A stretch of 64,000 nt of DNA, from contig JAEXZY010000028.1 in assembly GCA_023404955.1 (NCBI GenBank), forward strand, positions 1 through 64,000, read 5' to 3'. The translations under genes were made by a program, and so were the position numbers. The stretch comes from Actinomycetes bacterium. Its GTDB lineage: Bacteria > Actinomycetota > Actinomycetes > Mycobacteriales > Mycobacteriaceae. This document shows, one piece after another, positions 9,452 to 17,914 of the stretch (positions are counted from its first letter, which is position 1; each line of letters opens with the position of its first letter). A model generated the notes under the pieces. That model did no database searches. It saw only the letters and a list, made by a program, of their open reading frames with translations, and was not told where the DNA came from.

Positions 9452-10237
9452 TCAGGCCGCCTTCGTGTGCGGACGATCCAGCATGCCCTCGCGGAGCCGC
9501 TGCAGTGACTGCGTGAGCAACCGGGACACGTGCATCTGCGAGATACCCATCTGGTCGGCGATCTCGCTCTGCGTCAGACACTCGAAGAACCGCAGCACGA
9601 TGATCCGGCTCTCCCGGGCGGGCAGCGTCTCGAGCTGCGCGCGCAGTGCGTCGCGGTCTTCGATGAAACTGATGCCGGGGTCGGGCTGGCCGAGCCGGTC
9701 GACCAGCGTGGGCCCCTCGTCCTCGTCTCGAGATGAGCTGTAGTCGAGCGATCGCGGCTTGAAACCGGCTGCGGCGGTGAGCGTTTCAACCACCTCCTCG
9801 GGATCGACCCCCAGTGCCGCGGCGAGTTCGCCTGCCGTCGGCGCCCTACCCAGCCGCTGCGTCAGCTCGGCGGTCAGCGGGCCGAGCGCGGGATAGAGGT
9901 CCTTGAGACGCCGCGGCACGTTCACCGACCAGCTGCAGTCGCGGAAGTAGCGTTTGACCTCGCCCATCATGGTGGGGATGGCGTAGGAGAGGAACTCGGG
10001 GCCGGCCGTCGGATCGAACCGGTTCACCGCGTTGATCAAGCCGACGCGGGCCACCTGGACCAGATCGTCGTGCGTTTCCCCACGCCGGTCGTAGCGACGT
10101 GCGATGCGTTCGGCAATCGGCAGGCACTGCTCGATGATGCGGGTGCGCACCCGCTCTCGCTCCGACGACCCTTCCGGGAGTCGGTGGAGCGCAACGAACG
10201 CGTCATGCAGCGTTGAGGTATCGGGGTCATGCGTCAT
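9452..10237 (-). CDS. SigB/SigF/SigG-subfamily alternative sigma factor (SigF-like)
   Basis: 261 residues, the length of mycobacterial SigF. Region 2 is seen in HDDLVQVARVGLINAVNRFD and IPTMMGEVKRYFRDCSW, region 3 around PRRLKDL and LGRAPTAGELA, and region 4 in RIIVLRFFECLTQSEIADQMGISQMHVSRLL (quoted in parts by position about 205-240). The DDL/FRD signatures place it in the stress/sporulation sigma group. AGGAGG 10 nt before the ATG fixes the start; upstream in-frame sequence is antisense to udgX and not coding. No anti-sigma factor lies beside it, unlike the usual usfX-sigF pair, so it may be a SigF paralogue. Three SigF-like promoters occur elsewhere in this window. Confidence 0.88.
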   Translation of the reverse strand: MTHDPDTSTLHDAFVALHRLPEGSSERERVRTRIIEQCLPIAERIARRYDRRGETHDDLVQVARVGLINAVNRFDPTAGPEFLSYAIPTMMGEVKRYFRDCSWSVNVPRRLKDLYPALGPLTAELTQRLGRAPTAGELAAALGVDPEEVVETLTAAAGFKPRSLDYSSSRDEDEGPTLVDRLGQPDPGISFIEDRDALRAQLETLPARESRIIVLRFFECLTQSEIADQMGISQMHVSRLLTQSLQRLREGMLDRPHTKAA

Positions 10238-10477
10238 CAAAGGTCGCCTCCTGTGCGTGACAAAAGAAGAGGCGGGCGGCTTCGGTGTTGAACCATCCCC
10301 GCTGAGGACCAGGGCCCTCCTCGACAAGTATGTCCCGTCTGCGCCGGTTCGCCCGGTCGATGCCGACGACTTCGCATAGCGGCCCTGACGACGTCCGCCG
10401 ATACCGAATGTGAAGCGGAACGCTTCGTCGGACGGACATTTCGTGGGGCCGACGAGCGAGGTGGGTACCCCCTGCCC

Positions 10478-11137
10478 ATGCCGTCTGCCAACCACACGGT
10501 CACCGCCGCCGACTTCCTGCCACCGAGCGACGACCTCAGTGATCTCTCGGCCGCGGCCCGCGGCTGCCGGGGCTGCGACCTGTTCGAAAACGCCACCCAG
10601 ACCGTCTTCGGCGAGGGCCCGGCCGGCGCACGGATGATGCTGGTCGGTGAACAGCCCGGCGATCAGGAGGATCGCCGCGGTGAACCGTTCGTCGGTCCGG
10701 CCGGACGGCTGCTCGACACCGCGCTGCGCGAGGCGGGGATCGACCGCGAACCGCTCTACGTGACCAACGCCGTCAAACACTTCAAGTTCGTGCCCGCCGA
10801 GCGCGGCACCCGACGTATCCACAAGACGCCGAGCCGTACCGAGGTGGTCTCGTGCCGGCCATGGCTGCTCGCCGAACTGCGGGCGGTCGGCCCCGAGGTC
10901 GTCGTCTGCCTCGGCGCCACGGCAGCCAAGGCGTTGCTGGGCAACGATTTCCGACTCACCGCCCACCGCGGCGAAGAGTTGCGCCTGGCGGAGAGGGCCG
11001 ATCCGGCTGCCGATCCCGCCGTCGTCGCGACCCTGCATCCGTCGGCGGTGCTGCGCGGCCCGGCAGAGGCGCGGGAGGAATCGCTGGCGTCGCTGATCTC
11101 CGATCTGCGATTCGCGGCGGGACTGCTGCACCGCTGA
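10478..11137 (+). CDS. udgX: UdgX-type uracil-DNA glycosylase superfamily protein
   Basis: 219 residues. Family 4-like UDG fold with motif GEQPGDQED (residues 57-65), Cys30/Cys33 of the CRGC pair plus later cysteines suited to a 4Fe-4S cluster, and HPSAVLRG near the C-terminus. The distinguishing feature is the inserted loop GTRRIHKTPSR; its His (H115) matches the histidine of the RRIH loop with which M. smegmatis UdgX forms a covalent bond to the abasic sugar after excising uracil. Presumed role: uracil recognition and tight capture in DNA. It is divergent from the sigma factor gene across a 240-base region that contains no convincing promoter. No ribosome site is obvious before the ATG. Confidence 0.92.
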   Translation: MPSANHTVTAADFLPPSDDLSDLSAAARGCRGCDLFENATQTVFGEGPAGARMMLVGEQPGDQEDRRGEPFVGPAGRLLDTALREAGIDREPLYVTNAVKHFKFVPAERGTRRIHKTPSRTEVVSCRPWLLAELRAVGPEVVVCLGATAAKALLGNDFRLTAHRGEELRLAERADPAADPAVVATLHPSAVLRGPAEAREESLASLISDLRFAAGLLHR

Positions 11138-11173
11138 TCGTTTGTCGCGACCCGCGGCGGGCACTCTGCCGAG

Positions 11174-12283
11174 ATGCAGCCCAACAGATTCCGCGCTCTG
11201 CTCGACGCACCGGGGCCCTTCGCCTCCGTGTACGTGGACGACAGTCATGACACCGAAGATGCGAACAAGCAGACCGAATTGCGGTGCCGAGCCATCGAGG
11301 AGGACCTCACCGGCCACGGTGCTGACGACCGCCTCGTCAGTGTCGTCCGCGACGCGCTCACCGCGGCGCCGGCCACGGTGGGTCGCGGCGGTCGCGCGGT
11401 GATCGCGGCCCCCGATGGCGTACACCTCGACCAGCGGCTGATCCGCCCACCGGACTCGACGATCGTGCGGTTGTCATCCCTGCCGTACCTGGTGCCTGCC
11501 GTCGTGCGCGGCGTCGACGACCCGCCCTATCTGACGGTGGTCGTCGACCATGCAGGCGCCGACATCAGGGTGCACCGGGCCGGGCGCACCCACGAGGTGA
11601 GCGTCGAGGGTGACCGCTACCCCGTGCACAAGGCCTCGAGCGCGGAGAGCGCCGGCTACGGCGACCCGCAGCGGACGGCCGAGGGTGCCCGGCTGAAGAA
11701 CGTGCAGGAAGTCGCCGAGGACGTCACCGCGACATTCGAGGATGTCGACCCGGACGTGGTGTTCGTCGTGGGTGAGGTCCGCTCGCGCGCCGATCTGCTG
11801 GCCAACCTGCCCGACCGGGTGACCGAGAAGGCCGTCGAGGTCACTGCCGGCGCTCGCGGCAGTGTCGACGCCGACGCACTCGCCCACGACATCGACACGC
11901 ATCTGCGACTGCGCCGCGTCAACGCCATGGATGCTGTGGCGCAACGTTTCTCCGCTGAGATCAATCGTGATTCCGGGCTGGCCACCGAGGGTCTCGCCGG
12001 CGTGTGCGCGGCCCTGCGCGAAGGAGCGGTGGAGACGTTGATCATCGGCGACGTCGGCGAGGCCACCGTCGTCACGGGCGAGTCGCCGATGACAGTGGCC
12101 CCCACGGCCGCGGTGCTCTCCGAGCTGGGTTCACCCGTCACCCGAACCGTGCGCGCCGACGAAGCGCTCCCGTTCGCCGCCGTCGGGATCGACGCGGATC
12201 TGCTCGGCATGGACGAGCGGCTGAGCCCGCGCGACGGCATCGCCGCGGTGTTGCGCTACGCCCGGCGCACGCCAGCCGATTAG
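11174..12283 (+). CDS. eRF1-like (baeRF/Vms1-type) protein, Rv2629-like
   Basis: 369 residues. It resembles the bacterial/archaeal eRF1-like family to which M. tuberculosis Rv2629 belongs. An N-terminal domain (FASVYVDDSHDTEDA) is followed by a middle RNase H-like domain (YLTVVVDHAGADIRV) and a C-terminal L7Ae/eRF1-3-like domain (ALREGAVETLIIGDV). A GGQ motif as in true release factors is not seen, so classical peptide release is unlikely; a ribosome-rescue or stress role is inferred from the family. Rv2629 is a hypoxia (DosR) gene in M. tuberculosis. Its stop overlaps the stop of the convergent cheR-like gene by 4 nt. Confidence 0.75.
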   Translation: MQPNRFRALLDAPGPFASVYVDDSHDTEDANKQTELRCRAIEEDLTGHGADDRLVSVVRDALTAAPATVGRGGRAVIAAPDGVHLDQRLIRPPDSTIVRLSSLPYLVPAVVRGVDDPPYLTVVVDHAGADIRVHRAGRTHEVSVEGDRYPVHKASSAESAGYGDPQRTAEGARLKNVQEVAEDVTATFEDVDPDVVFVVGEVRSRADLLANLPDRVTEKAVEVTAGARGSVDADALAHDIDTHLRLRRVNAMDAVAQRFSAEINRDSGLATEGLAGVCAALREGAVETLIIGDVGEATVVTGESPMTVAPTAAVLSELGSPVTRTVRADEALPFAAVGIDADLLGMDERLSPRDGIAAVLRYARRTPAD

Positions 12284-14157
12284 CTGCTCTGCTCGAGCAC
12301 CTGCATCAGCAGCAGCGCCCCGTTCACCGCGCCGTCAGGGGCCCGGAAAGCCGTGCAGTGCAGGCGCACTCGCGCATCCCGGCCCCGCCGGGTGACGGCG
12401 TCGACGGTAACCTCCTCGAGTGCATCGGGATCGACGAAGACCTGACCGATCAACGGCTTCACCGCGTCGATCGGCAGCCCGACGTCCAGGGTCGACAGCG
12501 GCCGGCCGGTCACCTCGTCGGCACGCAGCCCCCACAATTCCTCACAACCGCGATTCCACACCACGACCTTGGTCTGCCGGTCCACCACGGTCAGGCCGAA
12601 CCGGACGGAGGAGATCAGCGAGTCGAGAAACGCCGTGGTCTCGTTGAGTTCGAGGCTGCTCTCACGCAGCGCGTCGTTGATCGTGTGCAGTTCGTCGTTC
12701 GTGGACTGCAGCTCCTCGTTCATCGTCTCGAGTTCTTCGTTGGTGGACTGCAGTTCCTCGTTGGTGGTCTCGAGTTCCTCGACCGTGGACTGCAATTCCT
12801 CGTTCGTGGTCTCGAGTTCCTCGTTGGTGGACTGCAATTCCTCGTAGGCGGTCTCCAGCCGGCTGTTGGTGAGGACAACCTTGTCCAGCAGGGCACGGGT
12901 GGCCGTCACGTCGAAGAACACGATCGAGATGCCGACCAGTCCGTTCTGCCCGTCGACCAGCGGGTTGACGTGGATCTCGAACCACACGTCGTCCGTGCCG
13001 GGGCGCTGCCACGTGACGTCGGGGATGCGGGCGGAGCGGCGTTCCACCTTGGCCTGCTCGACGTAGCCGCGTAGCTCGACCGGCCGATAGGACACCTCGA
13101 GGTCACGTAGCAGCCGTCCGATGTCGCGGCCGGACAGCGCGAACGTGGCCTCGGCCTGCTGATTGATCATGGCGACGGTGTCGTCGCCGGTGACGACGAT
13201 CTGCGCCACCGGGCTGGCGTGGAAGGCGAGGTCGCGGATGGAATCCAGCGCAGACACCTCGTAGCGCCGATCCCCGAATGCCGGGGACCGGTACGGCGAG
13301 ACGGCGTCGGCCGACGAGGCCGTTTTCCGGAAGAAGCGGTGCTTGAGGTTGATCGGGGTGAAGCGATCGGTGTGGCTGAGCAGCATCTCGGCGTGCCCCA
13401 GGAACAGCACCCCGCGCGGGGCGAGCGAGAAGTGCAGCCTGCTGAGCACGTTCGCCTGGGTGTTGGCGTTGAAGTACATCAGCGTGTTGCGACACACGAG
13501 CAGGTCGACCCGGGAAATGGGGGCGTCGTTGACCAGATCGTTGCGACCGAAGATCACCGAGCGGCGCAGATCCTTGCGCAGCACGTGACGGCCGTTGCTC
13601 GGGTCGAAGTACCGTTCGAGCAGCCGCGGTGGCACCGACTCGACCGCGCGGGCGTCGTAGGACGCCATCCGCGCCTCGGTGAGCGCCTCTTCGTCGACGT
13701 CGGTGGCGTAGATCTTGACGCGCTGCCGGAAATCGTCGACCCCCATCGCCTCGGCCAGCAACATCGCCAATGTGTACGCCTCCTGGCCGGACGCGCAGCC
13801 CGCGCTCCAGACCCGGACGGGGTCCCCGGGGCCCCGCTGCGCCAGCATCGCCGGGATCACCTCCTCGCGGACGTAATCCCACGCCTCCATGTCGCGGAAA
13901 AAGCTCGTCACGTTGATCAGGATCGTGTTGAACAGCGCAGCGAATTCGTCGGCGCTGGCCTGCAATGCGTCGAGGTATTCCTCGAACGTGTCGTACCCGG
14001 CCTGCTCCATGCGGTGTCGCACCCGCCGCATCAGCGAGGTTCGCTTGTAGCCGGTGAAGTCGAATCCGCGCGCGTCACGTAGGTAGCGCAGCAGATCCTC
14101 AAAGGTCTCGGCCTCGTCGTGGCCACCGTCGTCGCTACTGCCGTTGCTATCGCTCAC
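12280..14157 (-). CDS. CheR-type methyltransferase with PAS domains and signalling coiled coil
   Basis: 625 residues. Residues about 15-285 form a CheR methyltransferase (N-terminal helical domain RRVRHRMEQ; NVTSFFRD; SAM site VWSAGCASGQEAYTLAM; VDLLVCRNTLMYF). Then come a PAS domain (about 300-410), a strict heptad coiled coil built on EELQSTN/EELETTN (about 430-490), and a second PAS domain (about 500-620). There is no kinase, receiver or receptor domain. CheR normally methylates chemoreceptors, but no chemoreceptor or flagellar gene is present in the window; the CheB counterpart lies 15 kb away at 29571. GTG start with AAGGTG 7 nt upstream. It is divergent from phoU and probably acts in sensory signalling other than chemotaxis. 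Confidence 0.88.
   Translation of the reverse strand: MSDSNGSSDDGGHDEAETFEDLLRYLRDARGFDFTGYKRTSLMRRVRHRMEQAGYDTFEEYLDALQASADEFAALFNTILINVTSFFRDMEAWDYVREEVIPAMLAQRGPGDPVRVWSAGCASGQEAYTLAMLLAEAMGVDDFRQRVKIYATDVDEEALTEARMASYDARAVESVPPRLLERYFDPSNGRHVLRKDLRRSVIFGRNDLVNDAPISRVDLLVCRNTLMYFNANTQANVLSRLHFSLAPRGVLFLGHAEMLLSHTDRFTPINLKHRFFRKTASSADAVSPYRSPAFGDRRYEVSALDSIRDLAFHASPVAQIVVTGDDTVAMINQQAEATFALSGRDIGRLLRDLEVSYRPVELRGYVEQAKVERRSARIPDVTWQRPGTDDVWFEIHVNPLVDGQNGLVGISIVFFDVTATRALLDKVVLTNSRLETAYEELQSTNEELETTNEELQSTVEELETTNEELQSTNEELETMNEELQSTNDELHTINDALRESSLELNETTAFLDSLISSVRFGLTVVDRQTKVVVWNRGCEELWGLRADEVTGRPLSTLDVGLPIDAVKPLIGQVFVDPDALEEVTVDAVTRRGRDARVRLHCTAFRAPDGAVNGALLLMQVLEQSS
12686..12848. repeat. 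42-bp coding repeats for a heptad coiled coil
   Basis: A 42-bp unit recurs at 12703, 12745, 12787 and 12829, each made of two related 21-bp heptad units. It encodes the alternating EELQSTN and EELETTN heptads of the CheR-PAS protein. The exact 42-bp period makes it prone to slippage by whole heptad pairs. Confidence 0.85.
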
Positions 14158-14229
14158 ACATCACCTTGCTCGGAAACCGTGGTGGAACACGCGCTGGGAC
14201 ATCGAAGAATTTACTCGCCTCGCGACCGG

Positions 14230-14254
14230 GTTTGGCGTCGACTCGAGGGGGTAC
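14230..14254 (+). promoter_or_regulatory. SigF-type promoter upstream of phoU
   Basis: GTTT (14230-14233), 15 bp, then GGGTAC (14249-14254). This matches the mycobacterial SigF consensus GTTT-N15-17-GGGTA. Initiation near 14261 would leave a leader of about 25 nt before the phoU ATG, containing a GAGG ribosome site. Confidence 0.6.
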
Positions 14255-14285
14255 GGGTCGCGCACCGGCCGATACCGAGGTACCC

Positions 14286-14948
14286 ATGCGCAACGAATTC
14301 CACGACACACTCGATTCCCTGGTCGCCGATCTCGCCGAGATGTGCGACCGCGCCTCGGCCATGATGCGCTCGGCCACCGTGGCGCTGCTCGACGCCGATG
14401 CCGCTCACGCTCAGCGGCTGCGCGCCGATCTCACTCAGTTGAGTGCCCTCGGCGGGTCGGTCAACGACCGCGCGTACCGGCTGTTGGCGCTCCAGGCGCC
14501 GGTGGCGCGCGACCTGCGCACCGTGGTCGCGGCGCTGCACATCGGTGCCGACGCCGACCGGATGGGTGCACTGGCCTCACATGTGGCACGCATCGCCTCG
14601 CGCAGTCACCCGGAGCGTGCGACGCCCGCCGAGGTCACCGATCTGTTCGCCGACATGGGAGCGACGGCCGTGCGGATGGCCGACGAGGCGCGCGACGCGG
14701 TCCGTTCGTTCGACGCCGCCCTGGCGGAACGGATCTGCACGGATGACGAGCGGGCGGACGCGTTGCACCGGCAGCTGTTCACCCGCGTGATGGCACCACA
14801 GTGGCAGTACGGACCCATGGCTGCAGCCGACATGGTCTTGCTGGGCCGGTTCTACGAACGCTTCGCCGACCACGCCGTGGAGATCGCCCGGCGCGTTTAC
14901 TTCCAGGCCACCGGCGTGGCCATGGACAATGCCGCCCGACCGGCCTAG
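14286..14948 (+). CDS. phoU: PhoU-like phosphate regulator
   Basis: 220 residues of two repeated three-helix PhoU domains, with the metal-binding motifs seen as ALHIGADADRMG (about residue 83) and LGRFYERFADHAVEIARR (about residue 182). PhoU proteins curb phosphate uptake through the Pst transporter and the PhoR sensor kinase; this is a stand-alone copy with no pst or phoR gene nearby. Start at the ATG with CGAGG 6-7 nt upstream; in-frame sequence further upstream overlaps the promoter and is discarded. A SigF-type promoter suggests stress control, so this may be a second, specialised phoU. It is convergent with the UDP-glucose dehydrogenase gene, 6 nt away. Confidence 0.9.
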   Translation: MRNEFHDTLDSLVADLAEMCDRASAMMRSATVALLDADAAHAQRLRADLTQLSALGGSVNDRAYRLLALQAPVARDLRTVVAALHIGADADRMGALASHVARIASRSHPERATPAEVTDLFADMGATAVRMADEARDAVRSFDAALAERICTDDERADALHRQLFTRVMAPQWQYGPMAAADMVLLGRFYERFADHAVEIARRVYFQATGVAMDNAARPA

Positions 14949-14954
14949 ACGTGT

Positions 14955-16256
14955 TCAGAAGCCGTCGGCGCGGCCGTTGCCGAGGTAGCGCAGCCCTGCA
15001 CCGGTGACGGCCGAGGGATCGAGCAGGTTGCGGGTGTCGGCCACCACGGCGCCGGGGGCACTGTCGGCGATCGCTGCCCAGTCGAGCTCCCGGAACTGGG
15101 GCCACTCCGTCAGCACGACGACGGCGTCGGCGGCCTTGGCGGCCCGGTACGGATCGTCGACGCCGGTGACCCCCGCAGCGTGCAGCACCGCGGGGTCGAT
15201 GGCGCGCAGTTGCGGGTCATAGCCGTAGACGTGGGCGCCCGAGGCCGCCAGATGTGCGCTGACCGCCAGCGCCGGGGAGTCCCGGGTGTCGCTGGTCGCC
15301 GCCTTGAAGGTCAGCCCCAGCACAGTGATCCGGCAGCCGTCGACGGCACAGGGCATCGCCTGTTCCAGCGCGGCCAGCACGCGCGCAGGCTGCGCGGCGT
15401 TGGTGGTGCGCGCCGCCTCCACCTCGGCCACCGCGACTCCGCGTGCGCGTGCCGAATGCACCAGCGCCGCCGTGTCTTTGGGCAGACAAGAGCCACCCCA
15501 GCCGGGTCCGGGCTGCAGGAATCCTGGGCCGATGCGGGCGTCGGCACCCATGCACGCGGTGACGTCCTCGACGTCGGCGCCGTAGGAGTGACACAGTTGG
15601 GCAAGGGAATTCGTGTACGACAGCTTGACCGCGAGGAACGCGTTGCTCGCGTACTTGGCCAGTTCCGCGCTCTCCGGGCTCATACGCAGTACCGCGGCGG
15701 GATCGGCGCGGTATGCGGCGCACACCAGCGCGGCGTCGTCATCGGACTCCGCGCCGACGACGACGCGGTCGGGGTGGGTGAAGTCGGCGATCGCGCGGCC
15801 TTCGCGGAGGAACTCGGGGCTGGACACCACGCCGATGCCGCGCGGGCTTAACCGATCTGCGATGCGCCGCGTGGTGCCCACCGGCACGGTGGATTTCACG
15901 GTGACGACCGCGCCGGGACGCAGCACGTCGGCCAGCAGCGCGGTGGCGGCGTCGAGTGCGCGCAGGTCGGCGGCGCCGTCGGGTCCGCTTGGGGTGGAGA
16001 CGCAGACGAACACCACGTCGCGGTCGGCCAGTGCCCGATAGTCGGTGCTGAAGGCGAGGCGGCCGGCGTCCAGCATGTCGGCGAGCAGTGCGGGCAGGTC
16101 CGCCTCGTCGATGATCGGCACGCCTGACGCGAGCGCCGTCACCTTGCGATCGTCGATGTCGACGGCGACGACGTCGTGATGGCGCGCCAGGCACACCGCG
16201 GTGGTGAGGCCGACGTAGCCGACGCCGACGACACCGATTCTCAGGGAAGAGGTCAT
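14955..16256 (-). CDS. UDP-glucose / nucleotide-sugar 6-dehydrogenase
   Basis: 433 residues. Oxidises UDP-glucose to UDP-glucuronate with two NAD+ (a GDP-mannose substrate cannot be excluded from sequence alone). The N-terminal Rossmann motif GVVGVGYVGLTTA, the middle-domain catalytic Cys in GGSCLPKDT (about residue 258) and the C-terminal domain GLTFKAATSDTRDSPAL are all intact. It is the last gene of a nine-gene operon: its ATG overlaps the end of the preceding GT9 gene by 4 nt. Because the first gene of the operon is a UDP-glucuronate decarboxylase, the pair probably makes UDP-xylose. Confidence 0.92.
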   Translation of the reverse strand: MTSSLRIGVVGVGYVGLTTAVCLARHHDVVAVDIDDRKVTALASGVPIIDEADLPALLADMLDAGRLAFSTDYRALADRDVVFVCVSTPSGPDGAADLRALDAATALLADVLRPGAVVTVKSTVPVGTTRRIADRLSPRGIGVVSSPEFLREGRAIADFTHPDRVVVGAESDDDAALVCAAYRADPAAVLRMSPESAELAKYASNAFLAVKLSYTNSLAQLCHSYGADVEDVTACMGADARIGPGFLQPGPGWGGSCLPKDTAALVHSARARGVAVAEVEAARTTNAAQPARVLAALEQAMPCAVDGCRITVLGLTFKAATSDTRDSPALAVSAHLAASGAHVYGYDPQLRAIDPAVLHAAGVTGVDDPYRAAKAADAVVVLTEWPQFRELDWAAIADSAPGAVVADTRNLLDPSAVTGAGLRYLGNGRADGF

Positions 16257-17209
16257 CGGCTGGCCACCAGAGCGGACCGTGCGGCGTCGAGCACCCGCGG
16301 CACCGTCAGCAGCAGCAGGCCCGGGTCGGGGGTGTCGGCGTGCGGATCGCCGCAGTCACCGGCCCACAACGCGATGTGGCGGCCGTCGCCGCGGGGCCCC
16401 CACCGGGCGGGCGTAGTGGGGCCGAACAGCAGCACCGACGGGGTGCCGGTGGCGGTCGCCACGTGGCCGACGCCGGTGTCGCCACAGATCAGCAGTGCAC
16501 AGTCACTGATCAGCGCCACCAGCGCAAGCAGCCCCGACTGCGGCCAGATGGCCGTCCGGGGCAGCCCCGCCTCTCTCACCACGGTGCGTACCAGGTCCGC
16601 TTCGGCCGGCGAGCCGGTGACCACGACGCGGTGACCGTCTCCGGCGAGGGCGGCGGCCACCGCGGCGAACCGGTGCGGCGGCCACTGCCGCGCCCGGGCG
16701 GCCGCGCCGGGGTGGATCACCACCACCCCCCTGTCGTCGCCGTACCCCTCCGGCGGGTCGATCGCGAGATCGTCTGCACGGCAATTGATTCCAGCCCAGT
16801 GCAGGAGCGCGCACCATCGGTCCACCTCGTGCAGGTCGGCCCGCCACGGCGGTCCGGCGAGATCGGGGTGAGCATCGTGGCGGTGGGTCAACAACCGCGC
16901 GGGCCGCAGCGCGACCAGCGCGCTGATGCTCTGCGGACCCTTGCCGTGCAAATTGACCGCGAGGTCGGGTTCGGGTGGTACGCCGTACAGTGGCCCCAGT
17001 CCCGGGGTGTCGAGCACGTCGTCGACCGCGCCGGAGAGCAGGGCGAGCTCGCGGTACTGCCGTGGTGCGGCGAGCAGGATGCGCGCCCCGGGATAGCGCC
17101 GGCGCAGCCCGCGCAGTGCGGGGACCCCGGTGAGCAGATCTCCGAGCCCGAGTGCCCGCAGCACCACGATGGTGCGCGGCTCACCGTTCGCGAATTCGAC
17201 TAGGGCCAT
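16253..17209 (-). CDS. GT9 (heptosyltransferase-like) glycosyltransferase A
   Basis: 318 residues, GT-B fold, family 9 as in lipopolysaccharide heptosyltransferases. N-terminal RALGLGDLLTGVPALRGLRRRYP is the acceptor-side signature; HPGAAARARQWPPHRFA and CGDTGVGHVATATGTP are the nucleotide-sugar side motifs. The donor is probably the ADP-heptose made by the enzymes of the same operon. The acceptor is unknown because mycobacteria lack LPS. The start is the ATG at 17209, inside the 3' end of the SDR gene (10-nt overlap); the longer upstream frame merely runs antisense through the SDR. No signal peptide, so cytoplasmic. Confidence 0.82.
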   Translation of the reverse strand: MALVEFANGEPRTIVVLRALGLGDLLTGVPALRGLRRRYPGARILLAAPRQYRELALLSGAVDDVLDTPGLGPLYGVPPEPDLAVNLHGKGPQSISALVALRPARLLTHRHDAHPDLAGPPWRADLHEVDRWCALLHWAGINCRADDLAIDPPEGYGDDRGVVVIHPGAAARARQWPPHRFAAVAAALAGDGHRVVVTGSPAEADLVRTVVREAGLPRTAIWPQSGLLALVALISDCALLICGDTGVGHVATATGTPSVLLFGPTTPARWGPRGDGRHIALWAGDCGDPHADTPDPGLLLLTVPRVLDAARSALVASR

Positions 17210-17904
17210 GAAGATTCCGTCGAGGCACAAACCACCAGTTCGCGGATCTCGCAGCCCGGCGGTTGGGTCAGCGCGAACAGCACGGTCGCCGCGACGTCGG
17301 CCGGCTGGTTGAGCACGGCGTCCGCGGGCGGCTTGTACTGCTCGGTGCGACCGTCGAAGAACGCGGTGTGCATTCCGCCCGGGATGAGCAGGGTGACCCC
17401 GACCTCGCCGGCCAGTTCGGCCGCCAGCGCGCGGGTGAAGCCGACCACGCCGAACTTCGAGGCGCAGTACGCGGTGGCGTCGCTGACCGCCTTGATCCCC
17501 AGCGTGGAGGCCACGGTGACGATGCGGCTCTGCCCGGTCTTCAGATACGGCAGGGCGGAGCGGATGACGGCCGCGGTGCCGAGCAGGTTCACTACGATGA
17601 CCTGCTCCCACTCCTTGGCGGGCACGTCGCGCAGCGTGCCGCACGAGTCGATGCCCGCCGCGGTGAACACCCCGTCGATCTGTCCGCCTGCCTGTTCGGC
17701 CAGGCTGGCCACTGCGGCGTCGACGGCATCGGTGTCGGCGAGGTCGGCACACACGTGCGCGACGTCGCCGGCTGGGCGGGCCCGGTCCAGCACCAGTGGG
17801 GTACCGCCTTGCGAGGCAACGGCTTCGACGACGGCAGCGCCGAGTCCGGAGGCGCCGCCGGTGATCAGCACGGCACCGGGTGAGCGGGTGATGGGAGTGG
17901 TCAT
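17200..17904 (-). CDS. Short-chain dehydrogenase/reductase
   Basis: 234 residues, classical SDR. The cofactor motif TGGASGLG lies near residue 15, and the catalytic Ser and YCASK tetrad residues lie in VASTLGIKAVSDATAYCASK. The size and YxxxK layout do not fit HldD (ADP-heptose epimerase, an extended SDR of about 310 residues), so it probably oxidises or reduces a sugar or small alcohol rather than epimerising ADP-heptose. It sits inside the glycan operon, 10 nt after hldE and overlapping the next GT9 gene. The substrate is not identifiable. Confidence 0.82.
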   Translation of the reverse strand: MTTPITRSPGAVLITGGASGLGAAVVEAVASQGGTPLVLDRARPAGDVAHVCADLADTDAVDAAVASLAEQAGGQIDGVFTAAGIDSCGTLRDVPAKEWEQVIVVNLLGTAAVIRSALPYLKTGQSRIVTVASTLGIKAVSDATAYCASKFGVVGFTRALAAELAGEVGVTLLIPGGMHTAFFDGRTEQYKPPADAVLNQPADVAATVLFALTQPPGCEIRELVVCASTESSWP

Positions 17905-17914
17905 GAGCTGCCTT

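Noticed and set aside
10463..10468. GGGTAC just upstream of udgX as a SigF -10
   Set aside because: No GTTT-like -35 at 15-17 bp.
10238..11425. Long minus-strand open frame upstream of the sigma factor
   Set aside because: It runs antisense through udgX and into the eRF1-like gene; AGGAGG and the family start place the sigma factor ATG at 10237.
17200..17904. SDR as HldD, the ADP-heptose epimerase
   Set aside because: Too short and of the classical SDR type; HldD is an extended SDR of about 310 residues.
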